Below, in pieces: positions 1-7,835 of a stretch of 64,000 nt of DNA. Made by a program: the position numbers and the translations under genes. The notes beneath the pieces are model-generated. The model ran no database searches. It was not told where the DNA came from and saw nothing but the letters and a program-made list of their open reading frames with translations. Location: assembly GCF_028435365.1 (NCBI RefSeq), contig NZ_JAGTJJ010000020.1, positions 112,443 to 176,442 of the forward strand. Direction: 5' to 3'. The number at the start of each line of letters is the position of its first letter. Within the stretch, counting starts at the first letter, position 1. Source of the DNA: Polyangium jinanense (lineage in GTDB: Bacteria; Myxococcota; Polyangia; Polyangiales; Polyangiaceae).

Positions 1-72
1 GAGGATCAGCGCGCAGTTGTCGGACGTGAGCAGGGCTCCGAGGCCAGCCTTCGGGTTCTGGGGGGCGTTCAT
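1..72 (-). CDS. Isochorismatase-family hydrolase, N-terminal fragment (runs off the left edge)
   Basis: Reading leftward from an ATG at 72 gives 24 residues that run off the window, ending LTSDNCALIL. This matches the opening of YcaC-like isochorismatase-family cysteine hydrolases, where the segment leads into the first strand and an I-D-H/Q motif that is not visible here. A GGAG sits about six bases before the ATG. The gene is divergent from the LysR gene at 251, a common arrangement for a regulator and its target. The catalytic Asp, Lys and Cys lie outside the window, so the family call rests on the N-terminus alone and the substrate is unknown. Confidence 0.55.
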   Translation of the reverse strand, partial: MNAPQNPKAGLGALLTSDNCALIL

Positions 73-163
73 GTCGATCTCCACGGCAGTAGGGGTTCGA
101 GAGCTCGTGGACCCGGCGCCGGGGGGCGGCGGGTCGCTGTTCGAGGCGGATGATGCAGGCGGG

Positions 164-216
164 AGTCCTCTCCCAGTAGAGGGGACTTTGCGGAATCTGT
201 TTCAACAAGATATTTA
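164..216 (+). promoter_or_regulatory. Candidate operator and promoter upstream of the LysR gene
   Basis: An imperfect inverted repeat (AGTCCTCT at 164-171 and AGGGGACT at 180-187, one mismatched pair) abuts a sigma70-like promoter. That promoter has TTGCGG at 188-193, a 17-base spacer and TATTTA at 211-216. It lies in the divergent region between the hydrolase and LysR genes, where a LysR protein would be expected to bind. The role is inferred from position and sequence only. Confidence 0.4.
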
Positions 217-250
217 AAGTGTGCCTGACTCGCAGTAGCATCGGGGGTCG

Positions 251-1174
251 ATGGAGACGCTGATCACGCTGGAGTCGTTCGTCCGCAGCGCGCAGGCCTC
301 GAGCTTCTCGGCGGCCGCGCGCCGATTGGGGCTATCGCCCGCCGCCGTCAGTCAAAACGTCGCGCGGCTCGAGACGAAGCTCGGCGTGCGTCTGTTCCAG
401 CGCAGCACCCGAGGGCTGACGCTGACCGAGGCGGGCGAGCGCTTCCTGCGCGAGGTCACGGACGGCCTCGACACGCTCCAGGCAGCCCTCGCCAACGTGT
501 CCCTGGCCGCCGGCCAGCCGTCCGGCGTCCTCAAGGTCAGCATGTCCCCCGGACTCGGGCGCGGCTATCTCGTGCCCATGCTGAAGGATTTTCTCGCGCG
601 GTATCCGGGTATCGTTCCGGACTGGCATCTCGACAACCGTCCGGTGGACCTCATCAACGAGGGTTTCGACGCGGCGATTGGCGGCGGATTCGAGCTTCCC
701 TCGGGTTTGGCTGCGCGCGAGCTCGCCAGGGCGCACATCATTGCGGTGGCTTCCCCCTCTTATCTGGCCGGTCGCACACCACCCCGGGAGCCCGCGGACC
801 TCCGCCACCATGACGGCATCCTCTTGCGTCCACCTGGAACCGGGCGCATCCGCGCATGGCTCTTGCGCAATCCCGCCGGCGAGCAGGTCTTCGCCGAGAT
901 TCCGCCGCGCATCATTCTCAGCGACCCGGACGCGCTCGTCCAGTGCGCCTTGATGGGCTTCGGCATCACCTTCGTCACGGTGATGGATGTGCTGCCGTAT
1001 TTGCGGAACGGAACCCTCGTGCGGGTCCTTTCGGCGTGGCACGCCGACATTGGTCCGCTTTCGCTCTATTACGCCGGGCAAAGGCAGCTCCCGGCGAAGA
1101 CGCGCGTGTTCGTGGATTACGTGGTCGACGCGTTCCGGCGGCAGGAGCTGGCCAAACAGTTTTCGGCCGTCTGA
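251..1174 (+). CDS. LysR-family transcriptional regulator
   Basis: A 307-residue protein of normal LysR length. Residues 1-60 form the winged helix-turn-helix (ESFVRSAQASSFSAAARRLG, then SPAAVSQNVARLE and LGVRLFQRSTRGLTLTEAG), followed by a linker helix and a periplasmic-binding-like effector domain from about residue 90. This type normally represses its own gene and controls a divergent neighbour, here the isochorismatase-like gene at the left edge. The ATG at 251 follows a G-rich but weak ribosome site. Members of this CrgA/AaeR-like subgroup often respond to aromatic or electrophilic compounds; the effector here is unknown. A strong hairpin follows the stop. Confidence 0.9.
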   Translation: METLITLESFVRSAQASSFSAAARRLGLSPAAVSQNVARLETKLGVRLFQRSTRGLTLTEAGERFLREVTDGLDTLQAALANVSLAAGQPSGVLKVSMSPGLGRGYLVPMLKDFLARYPGIVPDWHLDNRPVDLINEGFDAAIGGGFELPSGLAARELARAHIIAVASPSYLAGRTPPREPADLRHHDGILLRPPGTGRIRAWLLRNPAGEQVFAEIPPRIILSDPDALVQCALMGFGITFVTVMDVLPYLRNGTLVRVLSAWHADIGPLSLYYAGQRQLPAKTRVFVDYVVDAFRRQELAKQFSAV

Positions 1175-1194
1175 AGGGCGCGCGTGGGATACGC

Positions 1195-1222
1195 GGGGCG
1201 GCCCTTGCGCGAGGGCCGCCCC
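1195..1222. terminator. Bidirectional hairpin between convergent genes
   Basis: A perfect 11-bp stem (GGGGCGGCCCT at 1195-1205, AGGGCCGCCCC at 1212-1222) with a 6-base loop lies between the end of the LysR gene at 1174 and the end of the beta-helix gene at 1231. It has no clear U-tract on either side. Its position between convergent stops suggests a shared terminator or transcript-end stabiliser. Confidence 0.6.
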
Positions 1223-1230
1223 GGTCCTGT

Positions 1231-4200
1231 TCAGGCCGCGCGCCGTGGACGACGGCGCAGGGCGATCAGCGCCGCGCCGAGGACGAGCACGAGGCCCGAG
1301 CGCGTATCTCCGGTCGAGCCGACGGTACGGCAGCCGCAAGCGCCGCTGTCCTCGCCCGCCGTGCCAGCGCCGGTCCCGCCGCCGCCCGCGCCGCCTTCAC
1401 CACCGGCGCCACCGGCGCCACCGGCGCCACCGGCGCCACCCGCGCCACCAGCGCCACCAGCACCGCCAGCACCGCCAGCGCCGCCCGCGCCACCCGCACC
1501 GCCAGCACCGCCCGCGCCGCCAGCGCCGCCAGCGCCGCCAGCGCCGCCGACTCCCATCGACTCGATCTGGCAGTCGGACGCGCAGCCGTCGTCAGAGCCG
1601 GTGTTCCCGTCGTCGCATTCCTCGACGCCGTCCTGCACGAACCCGTCGCCGCACTTGGCCCACACGCAGGTATTGAGGCAGGCGTCGGCATTCGACACGT
1701 TGCCATCGTCGCACGTCTCGACGCCCGTGTGCATCTGGCCGTCGCCGCACTTGGCCATCTTGCAGGTGTTCGTGCATGCGTCGGTGTTCGACGCATTCGC
1801 GTCGTCGCACTCCTCGCCCGCTTGCACGACGCCGTCGCCGCAGCCCGGCAGGCTGCAATTGTTCCGGCAGGCATCGTTGTCGATCTGGTTGCCGTCGTCG
1901 CACGCCTCGACGCCGTCCTGCAGGAAGCCGTCGCCGCACGCCGCATTCTTGCAGGTCACGAGGCACGCGTCCGTGTTCGATGCATTGCCGTCATCGCAGG
2001 CCTCGACGCCCATCTGCACGAAGCCGTCGCCGCACGCCGCATTCTTGCAGGTCGTGGTGCAGGCGTCCGCGTTCGACGCATTGGCATCGTCGCACTCCTC
2101 GACGCCCGCTTGCACGAAGCCGTCGCCGCAGCCCGACGTCTTGCACGTCGTGAGGCACCCGTCCGTGTTCGACGCGTTCCCGTCGTCGCACTCCTCGGCG
2201 CCGTTCACCATGCCGTCGCCGCAATAGAAGGGAGGCACGAATTCGTACGCGCCCATGTCGACCGCGGGGCCATTGGCGCCGTCCCCGTCCATCGGCCGCA
2301 CATTGCCGTCGAGGTCCGTGAGGGGGGCGCCCACCGACGTGCCCTTGTCGATGCACGGGCTGCCCATGGCCAGGTGCAGGTCCGCCGGCGCGTTCACGAA
2401 GCCCGGATTCTGCGAAATGCAGCCCGTTCCTGGTACCACGTTATCGTAGTTCTCTTCGGTGCCCAGGACGTTCGTGTACGTGACGGTGGCCGTCGTCGTG
2501 CCCGTCGCGTTGTCCCGGTAGATGCCCGACGTGGTCCCGATGATGATGCTGTTCTTGACGTTCACGATCGCCGTCGCATTCGCAGCCGCCCTCAGGGTCA
2601 CGCCGAACGCGCCTGGACCGTGGACCGTCGTGTTCGTCACGTTGAGCGTGCCGGTCGCGGTGTTCGTGGCGTTGAGGCTGATGTTATCCCAGTTGTTGCG
2701 GAAGAGCCCGTTCTCGATCGTCATCGTGGCGGTGCCGCTCTCCGGGCGGAAATCAACGCCATCCCACTCGTTGTCGCTCACGGTCAGGCCCGAGAAGGTG
2801 GGGGATGCATTGCCTTTCACGGTGATCCCGTACTCGTTGCTCTTGGTCGTGAAATTCTTGATGAGCGGCGCCCCCGCGTCGAGAAGCAGGCCGTAAAACG
2901 ACGAATCGGTCGTGACGTTCAAAAGCCCGAGCACGTCGCCCGCGGCGCTCGAATGGATCGCATGGTACCCGTGCCGCACGTTCACGTACGTCAGCGTCGC
3001 CGCCGTCGCGCCCGAGAGCACCCGCACGCCATACCAGTTCTGCGCTGCCGCCACGAGGGCGCGCAGCGTGATGGGCGCGGCCGCCGTCCCGATGGCTTCC
3101 AGCGTCCCCCGCACCCGGATCTCGCCGCGCTCCGTGTCCGTGCCCGCCTTCATGATGTCGCCGTTCGAGAAGTTCACCACCACGCCCGGCTCGATCGAGA
3201 GCTTCCGGCCCGGCGGCACCGTGATGTCCCCCGCGACGGTATACGGCGAGCCTGCCAAGGTCAGCGTCGTATCGGTCCAGAGCGTCCCGTGATACCCCGG
3301 CGTCGCGTCATTCACGTACGGCAGCGCCCCGATATCCTGGCCCGCGTCCCCCGCGAACCTCGACGGCGAATTCGACGTGATCCGCAGGTCCGACAGCGGA
3401 TTCACGTACAGCGGGTTCTCCGAAAAGCACCCCGGGCCGGGGGTCACATTCGAATAGTTCGTCGTGTTGTCCCAGACGTTCGAATACGTGACGTTCACCG
3501 TCGCCGCGCCGCCCGCCCCGTAGATGCCGGTGGTGTTGTCCGTCACGTTCGAGTTCTTGAGGTTCACCGTCGTCGATGCGCCCGAAGACGTGGAGACGGA
3601 CACGCCGCGGTTCTGCTCGTGGATCGTGGCGCCCGTGATGTTCACCGTCGAGATGGCGTTCGACTCCGCCGACAGGTCGAGCCCGTAAAAGCTATTCCGG
3701 ACCACGCAGTTGTTGATGGTGTTCACCGCGGCCACGCCCGTCGTCAAGATCCTGATGCCGCGGTTGGTATTGTTATTGATCGTGCAGCCGTTGATCGTCG
3801 CTGCGGCGGACTCCGCGATGTCGATGCCGACCGAGCCGCCGGAGACGCTCACGTTCGTGAGCGTCGGCGTGCCGGCGAGGAGGTAGAAGCCATACGTGGT
3901 GGCGGTGATCGTGGTATCGGAGACGGCGAGACCCATGCCCGCCGCGCTCGAGGTGATGCCTTGCCTCGCATGAGCGATCGACGCGCCGGAGATGGTGACG
4001 GCGCTCGCCGCACCGGCGCGGATGCCAAACCACGTGCCCACGGCCGACCCGCTCTGGGCCATGAACTGCACGGGGGTCGCCGCCGTGCCATTGACGTTGA
4101 GTTGCCCCTGCACGATCAGCTCGATGCGGGCCGTGTCGGTGCCGCCGGATTGCCCGTCGCTGCTCGCGAACCGCACGACGGTGCCGGCTTCGATGGTCAA

Positions 4201-4395
4201 CGAGGCGCCGCTCGGCACCGTGACGTCCCCCTGGACGTTGTAGGGGCTGCCCGCAGCGGTCCAGGTCTGGGTGGCGATGGTGCCGCCGGCGATGGTCGTC
4301 GCGGCAACCGCTTCGCGTGGGAAAACCAGCGCGACAGTAAGCGCAAGGGCGAGCGCCATGCAATGCAGGGCGCTCGCAAAGGAACGAGGCGACAT
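1231..4395 (-). CDS. Secreted parallel beta-helix protein with DUF4215 repeats and MYXO-CTERM tail
   Basis: A 1054-residue exported protein. The start at 4395 is chosen because GGAGGG lies nine bases upstream; an ATG at 4428 in the same frame has no good site. After a signal peptide (about residues 1-31, ending AVA) come two homologous beta-helix blocks, each opening with a GSPY-V-GD-TVP segment and rich in N/T/S turns typical of right-handed beta-helices. From about residue 722 follow seven DUF4215 Cys repeats (CGDG...ECDDGN...C...C). Next is a Gly-Gly-Ala linker of roughly 50 residues, then CGCR, the hydrophobic segment LVLVLGAALIAL and a basic end RRRPRR. That is the layout of MYXO-CTERM proteins, thought to be processed and displayed on the outer surface. 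The function is probably structural or carbohydrate-binding; no catalytic site was recognised. Confidence 0.9.
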   Translation of the reverse strand: MSPRSFASALHCMALALALTVALVFPREAVAATTIAGGTIATQTWTAAGSPYNVQGDVTVPSGASLTIEAGTVVRFASSDGQSGGTDTARIELIVQGQLNVNGTAATPVQFMAQSGSAVGTWFGIRAGAASAVTISGASIAHARQGITSSAAGMGLAVSDTTITATTYGFYLLAGTPTLTNVSVSGGSVGIDIAESAAATINGCTINNNTNRGIRILTTGVAAVNTINNCVVRNSFYGLDLSAESNAISTVNITGATIHEQNRGVSVSTSSGASTTVNLKNSNVTDNTTGIYGAGGAATVNVTYSNVWDNTTNYSNVTPGPGCFSENPLYVNPLSDLRITSNSPSRFAGDAGQDIGALPYVNDATPGYHGTLWTDTTLTLAGSPYTVAGDITVPPGRKLSIEPGVVVNFSNGDIMKAGTDTERGEIRVRGTLEAIGTAAAPITLRALVAAAQNWYGVRVLSGATAATLTYVNVRHGYHAIHSSAAGDVLGLLNVTTDSSFYGLLLDAGAPLIKNFTTKSNEYGITVKGNASPTFSGLTVSDNEWDGVDFRPESGTATMTIENGLFRNNWDNISLNATNTATGTLNVTNTTVHGPGAFGVTLRAAANATAIVNVKNSIIIGTTSGIYRDNATGTTTATVTYTNVLGTEENYDNVVPGTGCISQNPGFVNAPADLHLAMGSPCIDKGTSVGAPLTDLDGNVRPMDGDGANGPAVDMGAYEFVPPFYCGDGMVNGAEECDDGNASNTDGCLTTCKTSGCGDGFVQAGVEECDDANASNADACTTTCKNAACGDGFVQMGVEACDDGNASNTDACLVTCKNAACGDGFLQDGVEACDDGNQIDNDACRNNCSLPGCGDGVVQAGEECDDANASNTDACTNTCKMAKCGDGQMHTGVETCDDGNVSNADACLNTCVWAKCGDGFVQDGVEECDDGNTGSDDGCASDCQIESMGVGGAGGAGGAGGAGGAGGAGGAGGAGGAGGAGGAGGAGGAGGAGGAGGAGGEGGAGGGGTGAGTAGEDSGACGCRTVGSTGDTRSGLVLVLGAALIALRRRPRRAA

Positions 4396-4615
4396 GATTC
4401 GAGGCCCTCCGAGAGGTCTTTGGTTCATGCTCAGCTACCCCGGGCGTCAGCGTGCTCACGGCGCCTCACGGCATCGTCAGCACAGGCCCAGCGTCCGGGA
4501 GATGCTCGGCGCGTCCCTGGGTCGCAGTTTTTTTTCGGGGGCCTCGATCTCGCCCGCGGAGGGGGACGGAGCGGAGGAGTAGGGCGGGAATTTTTCGATG
4601 GTCCGGGCGCAGCCG

Positions 4616-4984
4616 TCAGCAGGTCACCTCGAACAGGTGCCCGTTCGCGTCCACGAAGTAGACCCGGCCCGCGCCGCCGAGGGGATCCTCGGTCTTTCCG
4701 TTGCGTGGATCGTCCGGCTCGTTGCCGAACGGCAAGCCGCGCGCTTCGAGCCGCTTCACGACCTCGGCGAACCGATGCGCGTCGACCCGAAAGGCAATGT
4801 GCTCCGGGTTCACGATCGTCGCCGCATTGAACAGCAGGAACGCCCCGTGCTCCAGGTCGATGCGGTACATGTCATCGTCGGCGCCGTCGACGGTCGGCTC
4901 GGGCGCGCCCAGGATCGCGGCCAGGTCTCTGGCCGACGTCTGCGCATCGTGGGCGGCGAGGCCGATGTGATCGATTTTGAGCAT
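4616..4984 (-). CDS. VOC-family (glyoxalase/bleomycin-resistance fold) protein
   Basis: A 122-residue single-domain VOC protein. It begins MLKIDHIGLAAHD, contains a second half PEHIAFRV and ends GHLFEVTC. The three likely metal ligands His6, His62 and Glu119 sit where glyoxalase I, methylmalonyl-CoA epimerase and fosfomycin-resistance enzymes carry theirs. The length fits one half of the usual paired betaalphabetabetabeta fold, so it probably acts as a dimer. GAGGAGGT lies just before the ATG at 4984. The reaction cannot be assigned: the family includes isomerases, dioxygenases and drug-binding proteins. Repeat cluster A lies upstream of its start. Confidence 0.85.
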   Translation of the reverse strand: MLKIDHIGLAAHDAQTSARDLAAILGAPEPTVDGADDDMYRIDLEHGAFLLFNAATIVNPEHIAFRVDAHRFAEVVKRLEARGLPFGNEPDDPRNGKTEDPLGGAGRVYFVDANGHLFEVTC

Positions 4985-5080
4985 TTCAAACCTCCTCGGT
5001 CAGCGCACGTCGTTCGGAGTCATGGTCGGGCGAACGTTTTACCACCGAGTCCGGCGTGTGGGGGTGCCTTGGGGCCGCCT

Positions 5081-5187
5081 CGCCGGGGCGCCGCCCCGGA
5101 CCCCCGCGGGGGCTATTCGCCCCTCGACCCGAACCAGGGCAAGCCCTGGACCTTTTGTGGGAGAACTGCGCGGTGCGCAGTTCTCCC
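5081..5187 (+). repeat. Four-hairpin repeat unit A-left
   Basis: First copy of a modular repeat. Four hairpins occur in order: CCGGGGC/GCCCCGG (5083-5099), a weaker GGGG/CCCC (5109-5123), CCAGGGC-AA-GCCCTGG (5134-5149) and a 13-bp stem with a 3-base loop (5159-5187). A conserved tail with CAAGACCAGGGA follows near 5210. It lies between the VOC start and the hydrolase stop, and is head-to-head with unit A-right. This is the only unit not directly downstream of a stop codon in its own direction. Confidence 0.85.
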
Positions 5188-5275
5188 AGCAGGCCGGTGC
5201 AAGACCAGGGACGGCGTTGCCAGTCACGGCGGTCTTGGTTGGCAGGGCCTTCCCTGGTCTTGACCTGGCCTGTTC

Positions 5276-5379
5276 GATGAACTGCGCATCGCGCAGTTCA
5301 TCGACCCCGGGTCCAGCGCTTGCGCTGGTCCGGGTGCAGGGGCGGATAGCCCCTGCTGGGGCCTGGGGCAACGCCCCAG
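5276..5379 (-). repeat. Four-hairpin repeat unit A-right (inverted)
   Basis: Inverted copy, read on the minus strand from the end of the hydrolase gene. The stems are CTGGGGC/GCCCCAG (5363-5379), GCAGGGGC/GCCCCTGC (5336-5356), CCAGCGC/GCGCTGG with a 2-base loop (5313-5328) and a perfect 12-bp GATGAACTGCGC stem (5276-5302). The first stem begins 27 bases past the hydrolase stop. Hairpin order and linker lengths match the other four units. Confidence 0.85.
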
Positions 5380-5405
5380 CGCAGCGGCATCAGGATGCCT
5401 CTGCC

Positions 5406-6494
5406 TCACGGCGACGGCGGCACGCTCTTCAAGAACGCGACGAGTGCGCTCCGGTAGATGTCGAACGTCTCCACTTGGGGGAGGTGCCCGGCTTCTTCGA
5501 TCTCGACGAGCTTCGAGCCTGGGATTGCGCGCTGTGCGGCGCGCCCGAGTTCGGGATAGTTTCCGAGGGAGGACGCGAGTTCCTTTGGCGCCCAGGCTTT
5601 GCCGAGTGCGGTGCGATCTCGCTGGCCGATGATGAGCAGCGTGGGCACGCGGATGCGCGGGAATTCGTATACCACGGGCTGCGTGAAGATCATTTCGAAC
5701 GTTGCTGCCGAGCACCATGCGACTGTTCGGTAGTCAGGGGCGCGCGTGAAGCCTGCGATCGGCTCGAGGAGCTTGTCGTAGCTCGGCTCCCATGCGCCCG
5801 CGAAGTAGCTCGTCCGCATGTATTCGCGGATCTTCTCGGGCGTCTGCTCGAATTCGTCCGCGAAGGCCTGCCCGACGGGCTTGTATGGCACCACGGTCTT
5901 CCAGTCCTCGAGACCGATCGGGTTCACGAGTGCGAGGCCTGCCGTCGCTGCCGGGAACATGAGCGCGTATCGCGTGGCGAGCATGCCGCCCATCGAATGG
6001 CCGACGACGAATGCGCGAGGCACGCCGATGGATTCGAGCAGCGCGTGCGTGTTCCTTGCGAGCTCCTGGAAGATGAATGGATAATCGGCTGGCTTCGAGG
6101 ACTTGCCGAATCCGATTTGATCGGGGGCCACGACACGGTATCCCTCGTCGAGCAGCGCTCGCATCGTGGGCTCCCAGTACGCGGAGACGAAGTTTTTGCC
6201 GTGCAGGAGCACCACCGTGGAGCCGTTGGGACGAGCGGGGCTCACGTCCATGTAGCGCATCGCGAGCCAGCGCCCGCGGTACGCCACGGGGAAGGTCTTC
6301 ACCTCGAACGGGTAGGCGTAGCCCGAGAGCTCTGCGTCGAACGTCTGGCCGGGAGCGGCCGGCTTCGCCGGCGACGAACCACGCGAGCTCGCGGCCGATG
6401 CAAGTTGCGAAAGGGAGAGCGCCGCGGCCGGCTGACAAGCGGCCATCACGAGCGCGACGCCCGCGAGGGCCGCACGACGAAACGGGTCGATCAT
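5406..6494 (-). CDS. Alpha/beta hydrolase, predicted lipoprotein
   Basis: A 362-residue protein with a signal peptide and lipobox VMAAC (Cys20), so probably anchored on the periplasmic or outer-membrane side. The alpha/beta-hydrolase core runs from about residue 90 to 358: oxyanion motif LLHGKNF, nucleophile elbow GHSMGG with Ser167, Asp293 in IIGQRDR and His337 in EAGHLPQ, giving a complete triad. A lid region lies between about residues 195 and 260. Relatives include esterases, haloperoxidase-like and epoxide-hydrolase-like enzymes; the substrate cannot be read from sequence. The coding end is followed directly by repeat unit A-right. Confidence 0.88.
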   Translation of the reverse strand: MIDPFRRAALAGVALVMAACQPAAALSLSQLASAASSRGSSPAKPAAPGQTFDAELSGYAYPFEVKTFPVAYRGRWLAMRYMDVSPARPNGSTVVLLHGKNFVSAYWEPTMRALLDEGYRVVAPDQIGFGKSSKPADYPFIFQELARNTHALLESIGVPRAFVVGHSMGGMLATRYALMFPAATAGLALVNPIGLEDWKTVVPYKPVGQAFADEFEQTPEKIREYMRTSYFAGAWEPSYDKLLEPIAGFTRAPDYRTVAWCSAATFEMIFTQPVVYEFPRIRVPTLLIIGQRDRTALGKAWAPKELASSLGNYPELGRAAQRAIPGSKLVEIEEAGHLPQVETFDIYRSALVAFLKSVPPSP

Positions 6495-6612
6495 CGGGGC
6501 GAGTCTATCACAGGAGCGCTTCTATCTCGGGTACACCGGGTCGATGATGGACGCGCGAAAGGCGTGCGAGCGCGTCCAGGCTTCGACCCGCCCGCGGTGA
6601 GGCCAGGTCGAA

Positions 6613-7386
6613 TCAGGTGTCGGAAGCCGGCGCGGGCGGCTGCGCCGGGGTGGCCGTATCCTCGGCCTCGGGGAGCCCGGCGCGGCGGCGGGCGGTGGGT
6701 CGCACGCGATCGGCGAGCGCGGGCCGCCGGGCCAGCGTGAAGAGGCCTGCCAGCGTATCCGCGACGCCGGGATACACGCTTCCCCAGCGAGCCATGTGCT
6801 CGTCTTTTGCGTTTTGCGTGAGCTGCGCCTCGCGCTTCTCGCGCTCGACGTCCTGGAGGGCTGTGCGGAGTGCGGCCGCGGCGATTGCGAGGTCGTCGGC
6901 GGCGGCGAGCGGGGTGAGCGTCAGGCTCTTGATCTTGGGCTGCTCGGTCAGCGGGCGCTCGCGCAGGAGTTTTTCGGCTTGGCCGGCGAGGCCGAGGAGG
7001 TGCTGCGGATCCTCGGGGAGGGCGCTGCTGAGGCCATACGCGTCGGCGACGGCGGGGCCATAGCTGCGGGTCACGATCTCGCGCAGGGAGGAATAAACAT
7101 TTTTCAGCTCGGCGCCGCGCTCGTCGCGTGCGGTGCGATAGCCATCGTCGTCGGCGAGCTCGGCGGCGTGGGCGCGATCGGCCGCTTCGAGCGATTCGAC
7201 GTAACGGCCGAGCGTATCACCGATGGCCGCGATGAAATCGGCGACGGTGACCTTTTCGGGTGCGCCCTTGGGAAAGAGGAGCGCTTCGAGCTCCGCGGCG
7301 GCGTCCGGGCCGTGCACGGTGGCCGCGCTCTGCACGGCGCGGGCGATGGCTGCACGATCGGCAACCATCTTGGAGACTTTGCTCAT
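6613..7386 (-). CDS. Hypothetical helical protein
   Basis: A 257-residue soluble protein that I do not recognise. It has no signal peptide or membrane segment. It is rich in Ala, Glu, Arg and Leu and looks mostly helical, with a central stretch (about residues 85-190) that could form helical bundles and a Pro/Ala-rich tail from about residue 238. The ATG at 7386 has an excellent AAGGAGGT five bases upstream, which makes this a confident coding region despite the lack of known relatives. It is isolated: hydrolase gene downstream, and a 450-base gene-free stretch upstream. Confidence 0.75.
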   Translation of the reverse strand: MSKVSKMVADRAAIARAVQSAATVHGPDAAAELEALLFPKGAPEKVTVADFIAAIGDTLGRYVESLEAADRAHAAELADDDGYRTARDERGAELKNVYSSLREIVTRSYGPAVADAYGLSSALPEDPQHLLGLAGQAEKLLRERPLTEQPKIKSLTLTPLAAADDLAIAAAALRTALQDVEREKREAQLTQNAKDEHMARWGSVYPGVADTLAGLFTLARRPALADRVRPTARRRAGLPEAEDTATPAQPPAPASDT

Positions 7387-7835
7387 GGTACCTCCTTGTC
7401 GAAGGTGGCCGGTGTAACACGGGAGGGGTAGGCAGGGGAACAGGTTTCAGAATGAAAGAGGAGGGGGGGCGTACGTTTGGGGAGCGGGGGGGCGCCGGGG
7501 GAAGGCGCGCCGGGCGAGCCGGGACGTGGGTTTCAGGCGGGGAAGGGCGCGGCAGGGGGCAAGGGAGGGGAGGTGTCGTCGGTGAGGCGCGGAGGGGGCG
7601 GGAGGGGATGGGGGTTCGGGTTTGGTGGAGGCGTGCTGGCGGCGACGGCGGAGGGGTCGCGGGTTGGGAGGGGCGGGGCGGAGCGCTCGCGGAGGGGATG
7701 TCACGGTGGTATAGCCGGGACGGCTGTTCGGGGAGCCGTCTGTGCCGGCCCCCGGCGCGGTCCGGCGTCCTGCGACGTTGGCTTGGCCGAAGCCGAGGCA
7801 TGCCGACAGAATGATCCTGTGGAAGGAAGGTCCTC
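7387..7835. other. Gene-free, strand-asymmetric G-rich stretch
   Basis: About 450 bases with no convincing gene. From roughly 7450 to 7700 the plus strand is very purine-rich, with many G-runs (GAGGAGGGGGGG, GGAGCGGGGGGG), which can form G-quadruplexes or stable R-loops. Open frames here have biased, repetitive translations and look like by-products of composition. The last 100 bases hold the leader of the ATPase gene, including GGAAGGAAGG before its ATG. Confidence 0.5.

Noticed and set aside
17..217. A 66-residue plus-strand reading frame at the left edge
   Set aside because: It lies over the divergent promoter region and the start of the isochorismatase-like gene; no RBS and no recognisable protein.
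856..4830. A 1324-residue open frame on the plus strand opposite the beta-helix gene
   Set aside because: It arises from the codon bias of the real minus-strand gene. It has no RBS, no fold-like composition and reads through the DUF4215 repeat and linker DNA.
5039..5371. Short open frames inside repeat cluster A (and similar ones in clusters B and C)
   Set aside because: Their translations come from the hairpin repeats, occur in several frames and change with each unit, so they are not genes.
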